NCBI RefSeq assembly: GCF_964199755.1
Contig: NC_133904.1
Coordinates: forward strand, 2,693,501-2,757,500
DNA: 64,000 nucleotides
Source of the DNA: Larus michahellis
Taxonomy: Eukaryota > Chordata > Aves > Charadriiformes > Laridae
Direction of reading: 5' to 3'
Shown: in pieces, positions 1 to 13,878 of the stretch
Layout of the letters: every line of letters begins with the position of its first letter
How positions within the stretch are numbered: the stretch's first letter is position 1
Notes under the pieces: generated by a model
What the model saw: only the letters and a program-made list of their open reading frames with translations
Database searches by the model: none
What the model was told of the DNA's origin: nothing
Position numbers and translations under genes: made by a program

Positions 1-2789
1 AATAGCCTCATGAAAGAACTACCCAACTCTGTCCATCCATATTATTTTCAGTTCTGTAACACACATTAATGTTGTTTTAAGATTCTTTATATATGAAGGG
101 AGAAGCAATGTAGATAAGACATGGAAACCCAAAGAAAGATACTTAAAACATTATTTCTTCACTGAGTGAATAATCCCAAGGTATAACTTCCTCAGCAGCT
201 AGGAAGGTAGCTGCATGATCCAGACCATGTTTCAGAGTATATTGAACCCAAGACATCATGGAAGTGCCAACGTTCTCCCAGGCATAGTAATTTAGCTTTT
301 CATCAACTCTCCTGCTTACATCAAAAGAAGTCCCGTGATACGTTCCACCAACCTCAGCTTCTGATTTTCTGACAAAATTGTGGACTCTCACGCAAGACAT
401 TTAATGCTATTTTTTACCTTCTCTGAATTTTTTCCCCAGATCCTCCTGGATGTTTTTGCTCTGTATTCTTTACACCGTCTTTACTGAGTTGATAATTCAC
501 CCTCAGTTTCAGAGGAAAAAAAAAAATTTACTTGCAACCTATTTGAAACTAAGAGTTTGATCCTGCAATCACTAAAGTCGAAGGCAACAAGGGTGTTCTG
601 TTCAATGGGAATAGAACAAACCTAGAGTTCCTGGACAGTATGTTTTTAATCAGTGAGCCTTCACATTTAAAAGGAAATCATTTGCATCATGTTAGTATTC
701 GTCGTCCACCTACACAGGATGGGAAATTTGCTGAACAAAAAGGTTAAGTGTGCTGATGCCAAGAGGGCTTGCCCATTGCAGAGCCGGTCTCAGCAATGAA
801 AGCATCTCAGCTGTACCTGTTCCAGGAAGTTACATCAAAAAACCTCTGCATTCATGGCTCAGGGGAGTCAAACCTGTTTCTTACGGCACATAAAAGGTCA
901 GCTAAGATTGCTGAGTGTATTATTTAATCCCAGGAACAGTCCAAGCGTACCAAAAACAAAAATAAAGCTCAAGTGAAAGAAGGTAACAGAAGGGAAGCTG
1001 CTACAGCCCATCTGACAGAGTTTACTCAAATATATCACTTTAGATCAAGAGAAATGTCCTCCCGCAAAGTGTTTATCAAGGGACCCTTGACTGGAAAAAT
1101 GATACAAGAGTTCTTTGTGCCTGTTGCAAAAAAGCATACGTGGTCTTTACCATGCAAGACAGTTCTTCCCAGCTTGTGGTTCACAGAATCAGCTGGAGCC
1201 TGGGGCTACTTCTAAAGAATCCATGAAATATAACTGAGAAAGAAAAGTCAATTGTCAGAAGGCTACAATTTGCTGCAGAGATGTAGCCCTCTCCTCTAGA
1301 AAGTTTTAGGCACCTGCAGTTCAAAAAAAGATTGCAAGTCAATAGTTTAGCTGTTTTACACAAGATGAATTTTTTTCTTCCTATAACGTTTAATCTGACG
1401 ATAGAAGACTCAAACCCCTAATTTTCTTGCCAAGAGGCTTCCCAGAGCTCCTCTGAGTCCTTTTCCACTGTCTTCTACTACCTTCATTTATATTCACTGA
1501 ATCATTTTTCTCCTCATCTTTCAATTCGGAGCAGAATCTGAAAGTGCAAAGCTCATCTGTTTCCAAACCTTTTTTTTCTTTGGATGGATCTCTGATCATG
1601 CACAGCACCTTCTTATCCTTGCATGTAAATCTGTTAAGCATGACCAGTAAAATTTCACTGACGCGTTGTGGCTGTTCAGGACCACTGAACATCACACCCT
1701 AAAAAGCCTGTGCATCTTTTAGGAAAACGTCTCAAGCCTGATCCTTCTTCTCCTTTGGCAGCTATTCTGGCAGCTCCTTCCTAACCAGCTGTTCCCAGAG
1801 GCATAGAAGGGGATCTCACATCCCGGGTGAACATCTAGTTATCAAATGTCTGAGGAGAAATTATATTCAAAGATATTTTCCTAAAGGTTAATAACAAGGA
1901 AAGCTTGTGCAAATATCAGTCAAAGTAGCTGCTGATGTGCAGACTCCAAAGACTTGGAAAAGCAAATCGAATCCAAGCTTGCAACAGTGAACAGGTATCA
2001 GTAGGAATGAAGTATCTGCCTGAATTTTGATGACCTTGAACAATTCAATAAATCACATCACTCCACGTACACAGCTTGATAGGAGTCAGGCAGCTGTACT
2101 GCCCTTGAGAACTGGGCAGTGGGTTCTGGGAGGAAGGAAGTAGCTGCCACATGCAGTAAATAAAAAGAAGTTAAAAAAAAAATACACACATAGTTCTGCT
2201 GCAGAATCATTCCATTCAGCCTAGCTAGAAACACAGGCAGCTACAAACCGATCATTCATCTCCAACATAAACACCGATTTGGTTAGACTAGCAGTAACAC
2301 AGGTTGAGATTTTTAGTAGATGACATAAATAAATGTATTTTTATATTTCCTGACCACATTAAGCTTGAAATCAGAGTTCTAAAATGTGAGCCACACACTA
2401 TAAGATTTCTAATAGCCAATAAATTCAGATAGTCACAGTGAAGCAATGTTTTCTCCTTAAAGGTACATTTTGCTGCTGTGTATATAAATACAAGGGGACT
2501 TGTTTTTTTATGGATTTGAAATTATATGTAGCTGAACATGATCATTCAAAAAAGGTTAAAGTTCTCTTAGGAGGACAGCAAGATGGAAACCACTTTAGAA
2601 GGCACAATCTCAGATTCCAAATATTATTTCTACATGGAAAGACATTAGTAAGGAGGTGGGGGAAGGTGGGGGAAAATTACTTTCTCCCCAAAATGTACAA
2701 TCCAGGAGACGAGAGCTAAAACATCCCAGCTCAAGAACATCAATGTATTCCTCTCTTCCTATCCTATGTCTGCTACACTAAGAAAGCAC

Positions 2790-2910
2790 AAAACCAGTTC
2801 TAATCCTGTCCAGTGCATCCACTTCCCATTTGTAAAGTAGGGATTATCGTGCTAGAATTCTTTTAGAGAATTACCAGTAATACTTAAGAGCTAAAATACT
2901 TAGATGCTAA
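2790..2910 (-). repeat. Probable ancient MIR-type SINE fragment
   Basis: The run around 2810-2850 reads like the reverse complement of the MIR core: a pyrimidine-rich 'cacttcccatttgtaaagta' followed by 'gggattat', comparable to the MIR antisense 'cctcatctgtaaaatgggg' segment. Similarity is short and diverged, as expected for an element predating the bird-mammal split. Boundaries are approximate. Confidence 0.45.
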
Positions 2911-5219
2911 AGGTCATTTTTAATCTCTAGCCCTTACGGCATTTTCAAGTGGAGATCGACAATATCATTATGACATCCCACACCGGGAAAGTGAATACAA
3001 CAGAAATAATGACTTCTTAAGCTTCTCAGAATGCGTCAGTAGCAACGTCAGGAGTGACTTTCAAGTGATAGCTGGCCATACAACACTTCAAACGGTATCG
3101 AAGATCCATAAAGGCTGATGTCCAGGATGACGCCCAGCAGTCAGAGAATTTAATGATGCGAGAACTTGCAGGATCACAAGGCTGACTTTCAGTACAGCGC
3201 TGCTCACCAAGCAAGCCCTGGCTGAAGGACAACAGTGCACTGCATGGACTTTGATGGCAAGTTCTTCGATACGGCACAAAGTTGTTTAGTTTTTGGACCT
3301 ACCACTTTCTGTGGGTCTCTTACAAAGAGACATGTTCCCAGTGGGGGAGCAATAAAGAGTGTCAGTGTGTACTGGCTCTACTGCCCGTTATTGACTGAGT
3401 GTTGCTGGAATAGCCAAGATGAAAATATCTGAGCGCTGATGTCACTTCGATACAATTGCTTTGGAGGCTATTCAGTTTTCCTTGGGGCGCCTATTCATTT
3501 TAGGAGACTTGCTGATCTTTCTCTGATGGCTGGAGTTTTATGACCAGAAAGAAATGAAGATGGCAGCTAAGAGCCTCACTTCACAATGAGTAAAATAATC
3601 CTTTTAAGGGAGAATTTGTCATTCCTAGCTCAGTTGAAAAACCAGCAATTGAGACTAAGTAGACGGAATGTACTAGCAGAATGAATTTTAAAACATCAAG
3701 TACTTTCAAGTGGAATTTAGCTGCATGATGACAAACAAAACAAAAATAACAACTACCTCTCCACCCACCTATGTTAAGGTTGAAAAGTCAAGTATTCAAG
3801 AGCGGGAAACTCCAGAATTAAGGTTGCCTTGTGCAGTCCTAATTCACTTCTCCTGTGTGATACAATTAAAAGATATTTTTCCCCACGGCCTCACCCCATT
3901 TAGTGGGCAAGATGAACAGAGCTATTCAGTATTTCTTTTTTTACCTTTTTGAGTCAATGTGTGGCCCTGGTTTTATTTATAGCATGCAGTTTAAACTCTT
4001 CACTGAAAACAGGATTATTCATATCCTTGTGGGTTTTAATATAATACTTATCACAGAAGTATTTGCTTCAAAAACATAACAAATGCCTCATGACAAAACC
4101 CCTGCCAATGAGGTAGGATGGTAGCACGGTCCCTTCAGCCCAAATGCTTAATCAGAATCAGAGGTCCCACAAGATTGTTTTGATTAGTATGAGATCATCT
4201 GAATGCAATATAGTGTATAATATATTCCTGTTTTTAGAAAACCAGCGGTAACAAAACCCCATTTTTCTGAGAGAGAGGTCCAAAACTTGCACTGCCATGA
4301 GCTCTGTGTTTGAGAAACCATCTGTTTCCTTTCAGGGTCATCCGTAGCATTTGAAAATCTTGTTTTCCGTTGTTTGAAGCACCTCCTTCTAAGACCCCTG
4401 GGCAAATGACAAGCAAGGCCTAGACTGGAGCCAAGCAATGTAGCAGAGTAAGAACTAGAATGAAACCATTCCTAGCTCACTTGATTTTGGAAGATTCCCA
4501 CCGAAATTTGCAATTTAAAAAAAAATAAAAAATATTACCCCCTACCTCTGGTGCAAATATATATGCATGTGATTATGTATATACACCTAAAACCGAAAAA
4601 GTAATCATATCTGATTGCAAAAAAATGAAACAACTTTATGTTTGTAGGATTTTTGTTTGAACACAACAGTGCTAATATTCTTCTTCAGCAGTTAATCATC
4701 CATCAGCAAAGTTTTAAGTAAACTTTAATTCAGAGACCACATAATCATTCTCACAAACAAGACAGTTTACATTCACCCTCTCGATGTGGATCTAAGCTAC
4801 AAATCAAGTAACTCTTCTTTTGAGACATCATCTCTGTAGAAAAAAATGTGACCTCAAGTTCTTCCGCCAGAATGAAACCCATTTGAGAAATAAATTTTTC
4901 AAGTTTATGCAAGGCTGCAATCCCACCAGCACAACCTCTCAGAGAAATCAATTTATGACTCCCTATGTCCTACTGCTTGTTTTACATTGTAGTCTTAGAG
5001 AAAAATGCTTATGTTAGAAATATCTTTTTAAAAAATTACTTACTTTTCTGACAGCCATCAGCATCTCTTTATACTCTTCTGGTCCATGTTGCTTATCTCA
5101 AACTGTTCCTCAATGATACTCGCTTCAGAGGAGATGATCCGACAGCTAAAAGAAAAATGCACAGTCCTTACAGTTTATATCCACAGGACTGGAAATTTGG
5201 CATGTTTGGAGGCTTTAGC

Positions 5220-5239
5220 GTTATTATTATTATTATTAC
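5220..5239. repeat. TTA/ATT trinucleotide microsatellite
   Basis: About six perfect repeats of a TTA/ATT triplet, flanked by non-repetitive AT-rich sequence. It is likely polymorphic in length. No gene overlaps it. Confidence 0.85.
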
Positions 5240-6724
5240 AAATATATTTTGGAATTTGTATTTTTGGCATAACTGGAAGATTCATTGTAAGGAATGTAGC
5301 TCTTTTAAAATGTGTTAAATCAGCTTGGATTATTTCAAATTCAAGCACTTCAGCAATGACTGTAACTATGATTCTTTTTTGATTTGATGTGGTAAAAAGA
5401 AAGTTAACAAACACAATCTGGAGTATCACTTAGCAGCACTTTTAAAAATACCACCATTATTATCCTAGGATGCACCTATCTGAAACACTGGCGCTGGTAC
5501 AACCTGTCTTGGATCAAGACGGTTTTGTTAGTTAGAATGCCTTTTTTCTTTAATTCTTCTTTAATTTGGTTTAGAAACACCCTCTTCCTCAGCCTGATTG
5601 AGAGACTACCCCCCGTCCATCTGATGCTCTCAACCGAGCTCACAGAATTGCTCTCTGTGCAAAAGTGGCTGTCAAAGGAATGCAGACAGACTCACTAACA
5701 CACCGGGAAACAGAAGTCAGCATTGCTTCATTAACATGCCTTAGGAAGCTATGGTGATATAACAGTTGCCACAGATACTATATACGGTACAAATTATAAT
5801 CATTTTACTGCCAACATGTGGTCAAGTTTAAGATGGGAATCCTATAAAGCTTCCAGTTACACCTCCTTGTGCTTTTCTGAGCTCAGTTCCAATCTCAGCT
5901 CAGGGTTGGGTTTGGTTTTTTTTCAAACTTTAATAAATGTATTCTCTGATTCATAGCAATATTTCAAAAATTGAAAAAAGGGCTCCTGAAATTTTAACCC
6001 TTCACAAAGTGACAAAGGCTCCCAGAAACTCATCTAAGGCATGCTGTAATTAGCTAGACTTTCTACTGACTTATTCAGCTTTGGAATAAAAACAATCCAA
6101 ACCCAAATAAGGGGGCCATGAAACAGCAAAGCATTGGGGCATATAGTTCACTTTAAGAATATACTAAATCTCCATTGGCATCACTTGGAATTCTACTAAA
6201 TAGAGAGGAATTACACGTGTTCTTACATATTTTGCAGAACGTACTTGCCCCCCACCCAAGTTGCTAATGGGTACAAGTAAGGCCTCATCTCTGAAATTCC
6301 CTGAGAAGGCAAAAGTACAAGCTTTTTTTTTTTTCAGTTTTGTTTGTTGTTTGTTTTAATAAATAAGCTACAAGAATACCAGGCCACGCCACCAAACAAG
6401 TATCACTATAGGAGCTCACCCCAGCTGTACAAGCATTGAGATTATCCTAACTCATCTTCACATTTTCCTCGTGAACTTTAAAAGTTTAACAAGGAAATAA
6501 GAAGCCTGGCAGCTTAGAGAGCAGTTTTATCTGTGCATGTGAGTAAAGTCCTCCTTTCCTTTGCAGACCTGACACTCCAGTCCCATTGACAGCTAGCCGG
6601 AGGTTGCAAAGTACCTTTTACATTCCTTTGCTGCTCTTCTCCACTGGTACTGGCCGGGCAGAAAGAAACAGATCCCTACCACTAAGCTAGTATTGGGTAG
6701 TTCATCCATAAAACATTTCCAACG

Positions 6725-6905
6725 CACTAGTACCCTGCGTGGCACTTTTCACTAGCTTTTTTCAAAGCGGTTTGCAGAGTGGGTGTTGATCAGCATTGCA
6801 ACCATTTCACAGGTGAAGGGACTGAGGAGGCAAGCCCGGGGTGAGCCTGGCGCTCCCCTGACTGTCCCCACGCTCCTCCAGTGCTGTGCAATGCTGCCTC
6901 TCGGT
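6725..6905 (+). repeat. Probable ancient MIR-type SINE
   Basis: The segment contains 'accatttcacaggtgaaggg' followed by 'actgagg', close to the MIR core 'cattttacagatgaggaaactgagg'. It is preceded by 'aaagcggtttgcag', comparable to the MIR segment ending in 'aagcgctttaca', and closes with 'tgcaatgctgcctctc', comparable to the MIR 3' end. The order of all three matches agrees with a forward-oriented element. Divergence is high, so the boundaries are approximate. Confidence 0.5.
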
Positions 6906-9900
6906 GGAGCACAGCTAAATGCTCTGCAAGCCTCTCAACTTTTCCCTCCAGCCTGAACCTCTAGACCTGAACAGAGGCAAATCTAGTCTCAGTTGTCTTT
7001 AGTTATTAAGGTGCTTTATCTGTCCACTTCCTTACAATTTGTGTCTGCCTGCTGCATGAGGAAAGGACTGATGTCACACCTTCTAGGGTAGCATTAAAGA
7101 TAGAATGCCCAAGGCGTGTGTTTTAAAACTGGTAGTTAAATTGGACAGCCAGGAGCACTGAATTTGAATGTTTCATAATCTAAGTTGAATATCCACAGAA
7201 AGAACAATTGTTTAATTTTAGTAATGAGCTAATTAAACTAATTCAATGATGAACTAATTCAACCCCTTCCAAAACAATTCACGAACTCTTACTCGTTATC
7301 AGTTTACAGTGCTTGGGGACCTTCATTAATTATCGCTATTCCTAGTTGCTATATGTATTTATGTTATGGGTGCTGTATAAAGATGGACATGGAAAAAACA
7401 TATAGCTGTGCCTTTTTGTTCATACTCACAAACGGCAACGGGAAAAACTCCAGAAGCATTCTCGATGTTTTGTAGTTGTCAAGACATTTCATTTTCTCTC
7501 ATTCCCAAGCTTCAGAAGCTTCCTCTTTGTGATTGCAAACAGATGATGGTAGAGCATGCAATTAGACTAATACAAGTAAATTCCAATCAGCGGTAGCCTG
7601 CAGCAGCTTCTCAGTGTTCACATCAAATGGAGGCCAACTCTTAGCATGAAGCTGTCAGCAGGAAAAGATAAATTAAAATTGATCATTAGAAGCAAACTTC
7701 TGTGACCTTCTTCATTGCACCCAGGAGTATCTATAACATCTGTCATTTATTATATATCATGGTTGGGATTTTCAACCATCCACTGAGCTCGGGCACTCAA
7801 AATCCAATACGCACCTTTAGTGCAAAGCCTCATGAGTTTTGACCATTTGGGAGAACAGCATTCCACAAAAGGGGGAAGTGCCTGCACCTCTCTGCATGTA
7901 CCAAGAAACATTATTAAGAACATACAATTTAGGAGTGTATTTGAAAATGACACCTTTAAAATTTGAACTTTTAGCACAACTAAAGTAGATTCTGCAGATT
8001 TACTTCATCCTTGCCAACCTTTACAATCTTTCTTTGCAAAACAGACACGGCAGATTCTCAAATATTTTAGTTTTTCCAAAAATTACCCCAGTAAAACCAG
8101 TGGTTATTGATAACAGCCATTCATAATGCTCAACGGGCATAAGATATGACAGCGCTAGCTTTCGTAATAGTGTAGGAACTGCTAAGTAACGTGCTGTAAG
8201 TTTCAGAGTTACCTATCTTGATCTTATCTCAGGGATCACAGTTCAAACACAAGATCTTCCAGGCTCCTGGAGGTTTTCTTAAGATGAAGACTGTCTTCAG
8301 AAGCACCCCACAGATTTCCCAGGATACGAGAAGACCGGTATCCCCCACAGTGGGGGGCCAGCAGAGGTGCACGGCATCCCAGATGCCCCAGAAGGGGTGT
8401 CGAGCCTCCTGGTAGTCCAAGGGAAGGCAGGCTTGTCGACTGATGGCATCAAGAGCTGGGGGGAAAAGGCATGTAATAAGGTCAGGTCCACCGGAGTTTA
8501 TTGGGTAAAGGGCAGAGCTGTGCAAACATGACCGCATCGGTCTGGCTAAAAACACTTACATAAGAAATAAAAATGGCTCTAAGCATGGAAAAGTTGGCAA
8601 TCTTTATTCTAAAGTTACTGGGCAACCCTGGTGTATATGTGCAAGTTCAAAACCAGGCTTTTTAGAGCAGTATGAGTCTTCACTGTTCTTGATCTCTTTT
8701 TATAGGCAATAAAATGCATCTCCCACATTTCCAAATGCTTCTTTCTGCCTTTAAAATTCACTCGGTCATCAGAAACAGTTCTGAACATCTTCTCTATTAA
8801 CAACTATATTCCCCCAAGTGCTTCAAGTCAAAGCAGCACGATTGATTAAAAAGCAAGGCATCCTCATTTCAATTACTTCCATTTTTCTATTTTTCTCTGA
8901 AAAGCAAGTCCAGGTCATTAGCACAGTTGAGCGTTAGACAAAAAGTTTCCAAAAACAGCTAACATAATGCAATGAAAGTCATTTTGTAACACAGAAAAAT
9001 ACAAGTACAGTTATACAAGTGTTCTTGTTCCAAGAACAATTGTAAGTGGGTTTTGTTTTGATTTTGAAAAATCTCCAATATCTCAGGGTAGTTGCAGTAG
9101 ACCACACACTGGAAAAATTATGTGTTTTTTCTGGTCACTGTATAATAAGAAAGGATTTTTCTCTCTGAGACAGAAAAGGCCTATTCAAAGTTGGAAAGAG
9201 AGTGCAACTCAGAAGAATGGAGAATCAGGAAGCTGGGGAGATAGGTTATAGTTGTATGATTTGGTCTAGTTGTCTGAAGAGCTGCCAGGGAATTAGGAAA
9301 GACAGCTCCTACTTTTTCATCAGCCTAGGCAAAACATAAGGGCTAAAAGAAAAAGCCAAATAAATACCAATTTTATGGTATATGCTATTAGGGGTGATCC
9401 ATCTCTGGTTGTCTATCCGGAGATAAGAGGTTTTGCAACACAAAGCACAGCATAGATAGAAAATGAAGTGGGAGGATAAGTATCAAATTATTTGAGATAG
9501 TGAGTTTTGTGCCAAAGTTTTTGCGATATGGTCACGTACTATTCCGCAGCAAGACGATATATAAATATCTATATCATTTATGGAAGAAGATCCTCTCCAG
9601 GCCGTAGACAAGTGAACAGCAGATAAACCATAAACCGAGAGTCCATTGTGAGCTTCCCCTGACTTCACAACCCACCGAGGTAAGCCAGTTGCAAAACCTA
9701 CTTTCCAGGTCATTTTACTGCCATCATTGAGCAATTTTGGATGGACTCCACTGAGTAAATTTTCTTTTAATATTCTTTTACCAATAAAACAAAATAAAAG
9801 ATTTTATAGCCTTGATGTGTTTCTGGCACATTTAAAAAAATGCTGCTAATAAAACTTTTCCAAGATGAAACAAGAGGAAAAAATGACAAAGCTGTAGCAA

Positions 9901-10194
9901 TGTAAATATCTCATGACTTTTTTTTTTTTTTTGTAAAGTTGGACTTTTATGCAGGAAACTGGGAAACAACATCACAGAAAAAGACTGTGTTAAGAGAAGA
10001 AAACCCATGCAAGCGCAACGTACAGAGTGGAACAGTATCATGTTTCTAGCAGCCCACACTAAACGTAGGTTGAAAGAATCGTGTTTTCATGCACACCAAG
10101 GGCTTGCTCCTTCTGACCACTGAAGTCAGTGACAATTCACCAAATGACTTTAGTGATGCACGAGCCAGTCCCTAAAGCAGCAGATTGGCTTGTA

Positions 10195-10340
10195 CGTATG
10201 GCACTGGGCAGACAGCTGAGACCTGAATTCAGTTCCGAGCTTGATACAAACTCCCTGTGCAATTCCTGTCCAGTCTCCCTGGGCCTCAGCTTCTCACCCG
10301 TAAAGAGGAGTGATCTCTCTGTCTGCTTCCACTGTCAGCT
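10195..10340 (-). repeat. Probable ancient MIR-type SINE (reverse orientation)
   Basis: Reading + strand, 'agtctccctgggcctcagct' followed by 'tctcacccgtaaagagga' parallels the reverse complement of MIR ('cctctctgggcctcagtttc', 'ctcatctgtaaaatgggg'). Upstream, 'gacctgaattcagttccgag' parallels the MIR segment 'gcctgggttcgaatccc'. This is the best of the three MIR-like matches in the left intergenic region. Confidence 0.6.
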
Positions 10341-13300
10341 CTCTGAATAGTCGTGGTCTGTCTCTCCTGGCACGCCAAAGCCTTTGTTTTGGGTGTGGTT
10401 TTTAGGTGCGGTTTTTAGGTGCAATTGTGATTTAACAAGGAATGACTAATGGCCACCCTTAATCATCAGAGCTCTAGCGTCGTACAGCACTGCAGTGACT
10501 CTTGTATGCTGCCCTACCCACCTTCTGCGGGAGATAAAGCAAGCCAAATGTATAGCAAGGACTTTAAAATGTGCCTTAAGCACCAAACTTATCCGCAGCA
10601 GGCTGACCTATATATACAATACTGCCCTTTACGTGCATCATAAATCACACAGTGCATTAGCTGGTTGACTTTCAAGCATCACCTCCTCCATGCTTGAAAA
10701 TGGTCCATCCTGATGAGCAGGAAGTCAAGCAAGCACACCAGGAGACCTGCATGGATGAACAAGGAGCTCCTGACAATATTCCCGCTGTAGTTTCACAGCA
10801 CTTTTTCACTTCTCAGATCATAGGCAGTATATGAACTACAATGTTGTTCCTTATTTTACACTAGCAGGCAACATTTTTAACGTTAATGCTGTTTTGGGAA
10901 ATTGACCACGAGAGGGCACCAGTAGTGCTTTAAGAAAATAATAAAAAGGCAAAACCAAGTAGCTCAATAAATAAATGGGAATTTGCTTACAGATCATATA
11001 GCTTCAAAGGCATTGGATGTCAGTTTCCACAGTCATGAGTCACCCACCCACAGAAAGCTCAAGCGTGGGGCAGCTACATGGGTGCACATCACCCATGCAG
11101 CGGGGAGAACACCACCCAACTACCTAAAGCCACGCAGCTGGTGCTTTTTCTGCTTCCCCTACAAGACTCTGTTTCCTCACAGGCCCCCTTAGGGAGGGCG
11201 GGCGAACAGTCCGTTGACACATCATTTAGTATCAACACTGTCCAGAGCCTCCCTCTGCGGCGTCTCTGTCCTGCCTCAAGCCTCCCTCACAGGAGCAGGA
11301 CTTCTCAGTGCTGCTCTTGGGAGGCTCATTCCCTTCTCTCTCGGCAGAGAAAGGCTTCTCAGTCCTGAAAGCCAGGGGAGCAGTAATGTCTGAAACCACA
11401 CGTTTTCAGCCCAGCAAGGCCTAGCAACGGGCTTGCTCGTTTGAGCCTTTTCAACGCCCACTATCTATGAGGGGGGCCTAAACGATAACTCACAGAACCA
11501 AAAGAAGGAACAGCTAGAGCTCAAGCTGAACGGCTGACCTCCAAGACTGGGAGAGTTGTTTTTTCCGCAAAGACATAACCATAAGGAATTCCTCTACAAA
11601 CAAGAGAAAAGAAAAAGCTTATTATTTTTCAAAACTGCATCCTGAATATCTGATTCAAAATTATGCCACGTAAAAACAAAACCCTTGGCCTCACAAAATC
11701 TCCCAGTGAGATCTCCCTGCCAAATACCATCTAGAATACAGACATTTGCACCAAGAGAAAAATGTCTACAAATACCCTATTGAAGAGCAAGTGCAGTTAT
11801 GTATGAACGTATAGATCACTCGCAAAGCTAATTTTGCTTACAAAGGAAAATATCTCATTGCTAAAAGATTCGTATGGTTAAGCTAAACCTTTTCCTGCAG
11901 CATTGACTGTGAATACAAAAGGATTGTTCTTTTTTGTTTTGGCTGTAAGTGAACAAAATGCTGTTTTCAACTAGATGTTTCTCACGAGTTTTTGTGACAA
12001 CTGGATTAATTCCGTGCAATTATTCTCTGGAAGTAAATTTACTCTGAATGCCCTGGTAAATTTCTGGCAGTTCAGAGGAATCTCCCAGTTGGGACACATG
12101 CACTGAGAACAGCACCAGGTAAGCCAGGAATGGGGGAAAATTAAAATAACTCAATCTATAATCAGGGTAGAAATTAAAACAGCTGCTAGAGAGCAAGAGA
12201 GTCAATAGGGTGCTTTATATTTCCAGCCTTACAGTCTAAACTTGATAAATGTTTTTGCATTATTCGAATAGCTGTTTCTTCTACTGCATTTGTAAAGGTA
12301 TGCATACTTGAGCAAGTCTTGAAGTACTGAGATTATTTTTAATGCATTTATCAGGCCAAAAGCAAAAAAAAAATACTTATTTTGATTTAACTGTTATTCC
12401 TAGCTCCAAATGAGTTCCCAAAATACAAATTACATAGTTACAAATGTCAAAAACCATAATAAACACCCTAAAACATTATGAAATTTGAACTAACTTATTG
12501 ACTAGGCTGCAGAGCAAGATTTGACTGTCAAAGTCTAAATTAAAATCACATGTATTTGCAACCTTTTCTATTCAAAATAAAAGTACTTAACATATGTAGA
12601 CCCTGTGATTTTTTAAATGGTTGTAATCTGTTCTTTTTTCCCCCCTTGCAATCTAAATGTTCATATTATAAATGCAGAGGTGAAGGTTCTTTTAATCCGA
12701 GGCTAAAGGCCTTTGATGTTGAAGCAGATACGCTTTCCCAAAGCAGCTGTGCCGTTCCTGCGTTAATTAGGAGATACAGAACGCTCTTTAATACGCACAG
12801 AATGAGAGGTGTCCGAGGTCACACACTTGTTACACGTTCTGAAAAGCGGTTCCATTGCCTTTTGGTTTTAGCCAAACTTGTTTCTTGGTTTTTGCCAGGA
12901 ACCAGTCCCGGCTGTTTGGCTCTGGTATTACAGATCACTAGGGCTTCAACCTACAGCCCAGGAAAGTCAAGGCAAAGATTCTCACCAGGCTGTGGCTCAG
13001 ATCCTAAATTTTTACATGCAATCATGGTAAAAACAAGCCAGAAATAAACTGCTGCTCAGTTCTGTTTAGCCAGTCTCTCCCATTACTGCGATCCAATGCA
13101 AAGTATCATTATTTTTAATTATACATCTGTTTTACCTTTCCTCATTTTCTTCCCCCATCTTCAAATTCACCAACAGAATCCTTTGGGAACTGTATAAATT
13201 TTGGGAAAATAGTGCTGTTCTACAAAGCTCTCCTGAAACTTTAATTAAAATGGTTACAATTGGCCATCACACCAACAGTTTAACCTGATTTGGCAGTTAA

Positions 13301-13878
13301 AAATATAGTGTATACATAGTAGCATTTTAAAATCGACGCTGGAACTGGACAAAAGGGGCATCATCAGCCTAAGAGCTGCAATTATTAAAACTGCAATGAC
13401 TGCAAGTATTAATTTTCCTTTTGAGCTTCCACAAGGTTTGTTTCCATTACATATTTAGGTGGCAAGATGCTAGCAGCATAATCACTTTTATTTGTTGCTC
13501 CCACTCACAATCACTGTTTGCAGGGTTTTAGTCACTGACACTGGTAGGACAGTTGGAAATCCAGAACAAAATTGCTACCGGCAATTTAGGATACAGTAAA
13601 GATAAGTAAGATTACGGAAAATATGCAGGGAGCGCTTCTAATAGTTACAATTTTGCACTTCGTTCTTCTCTCATTTTCATCACCCTGCCAGAAGCTTAAC
13701 TGTATCTTCCACTTAGCCAAGTACTGCTTTTAGCTTTCAATGAAAATACTACCCTTTCAGCAGAAAAAAATAAGCTTTTTGCTTTTGATCACCCTAAGCC
13801 TACTTTGTAGAGCGGCAATACTTGACAATTGCTCTTCTATTTTATCAGGTGGGAGCTTGCAGAAAAAACCTTGCAGTG

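Larger units (their letters stand above)
1..13700. other. Intergenic region upstream of LCTL
   Basis: No supported gene was found here. The sequence is AT-rich, open frames are short, overlap on both strands and do not resemble any protein family I recognise, and no exon series with consistent splice phases can be built. In the human order the next gene beyond LCTL is SMAD6, so this should be part of the LCTL-SMAD6 interval (inference from synteny). Visible contents are three probable ancient MIR-type SINE fossils (listed separately), a short TTA/ATT microsatellite near 5220-5239, homopolymer runs near 6325 and 9920, and locally GC-richer patches at about 6780-6920, 8230-8530 and 11050-11460. 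Regulatory elements or non-coding RNA exons could be present but cannot be shown from sequence alone. Confidence 0.7.
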
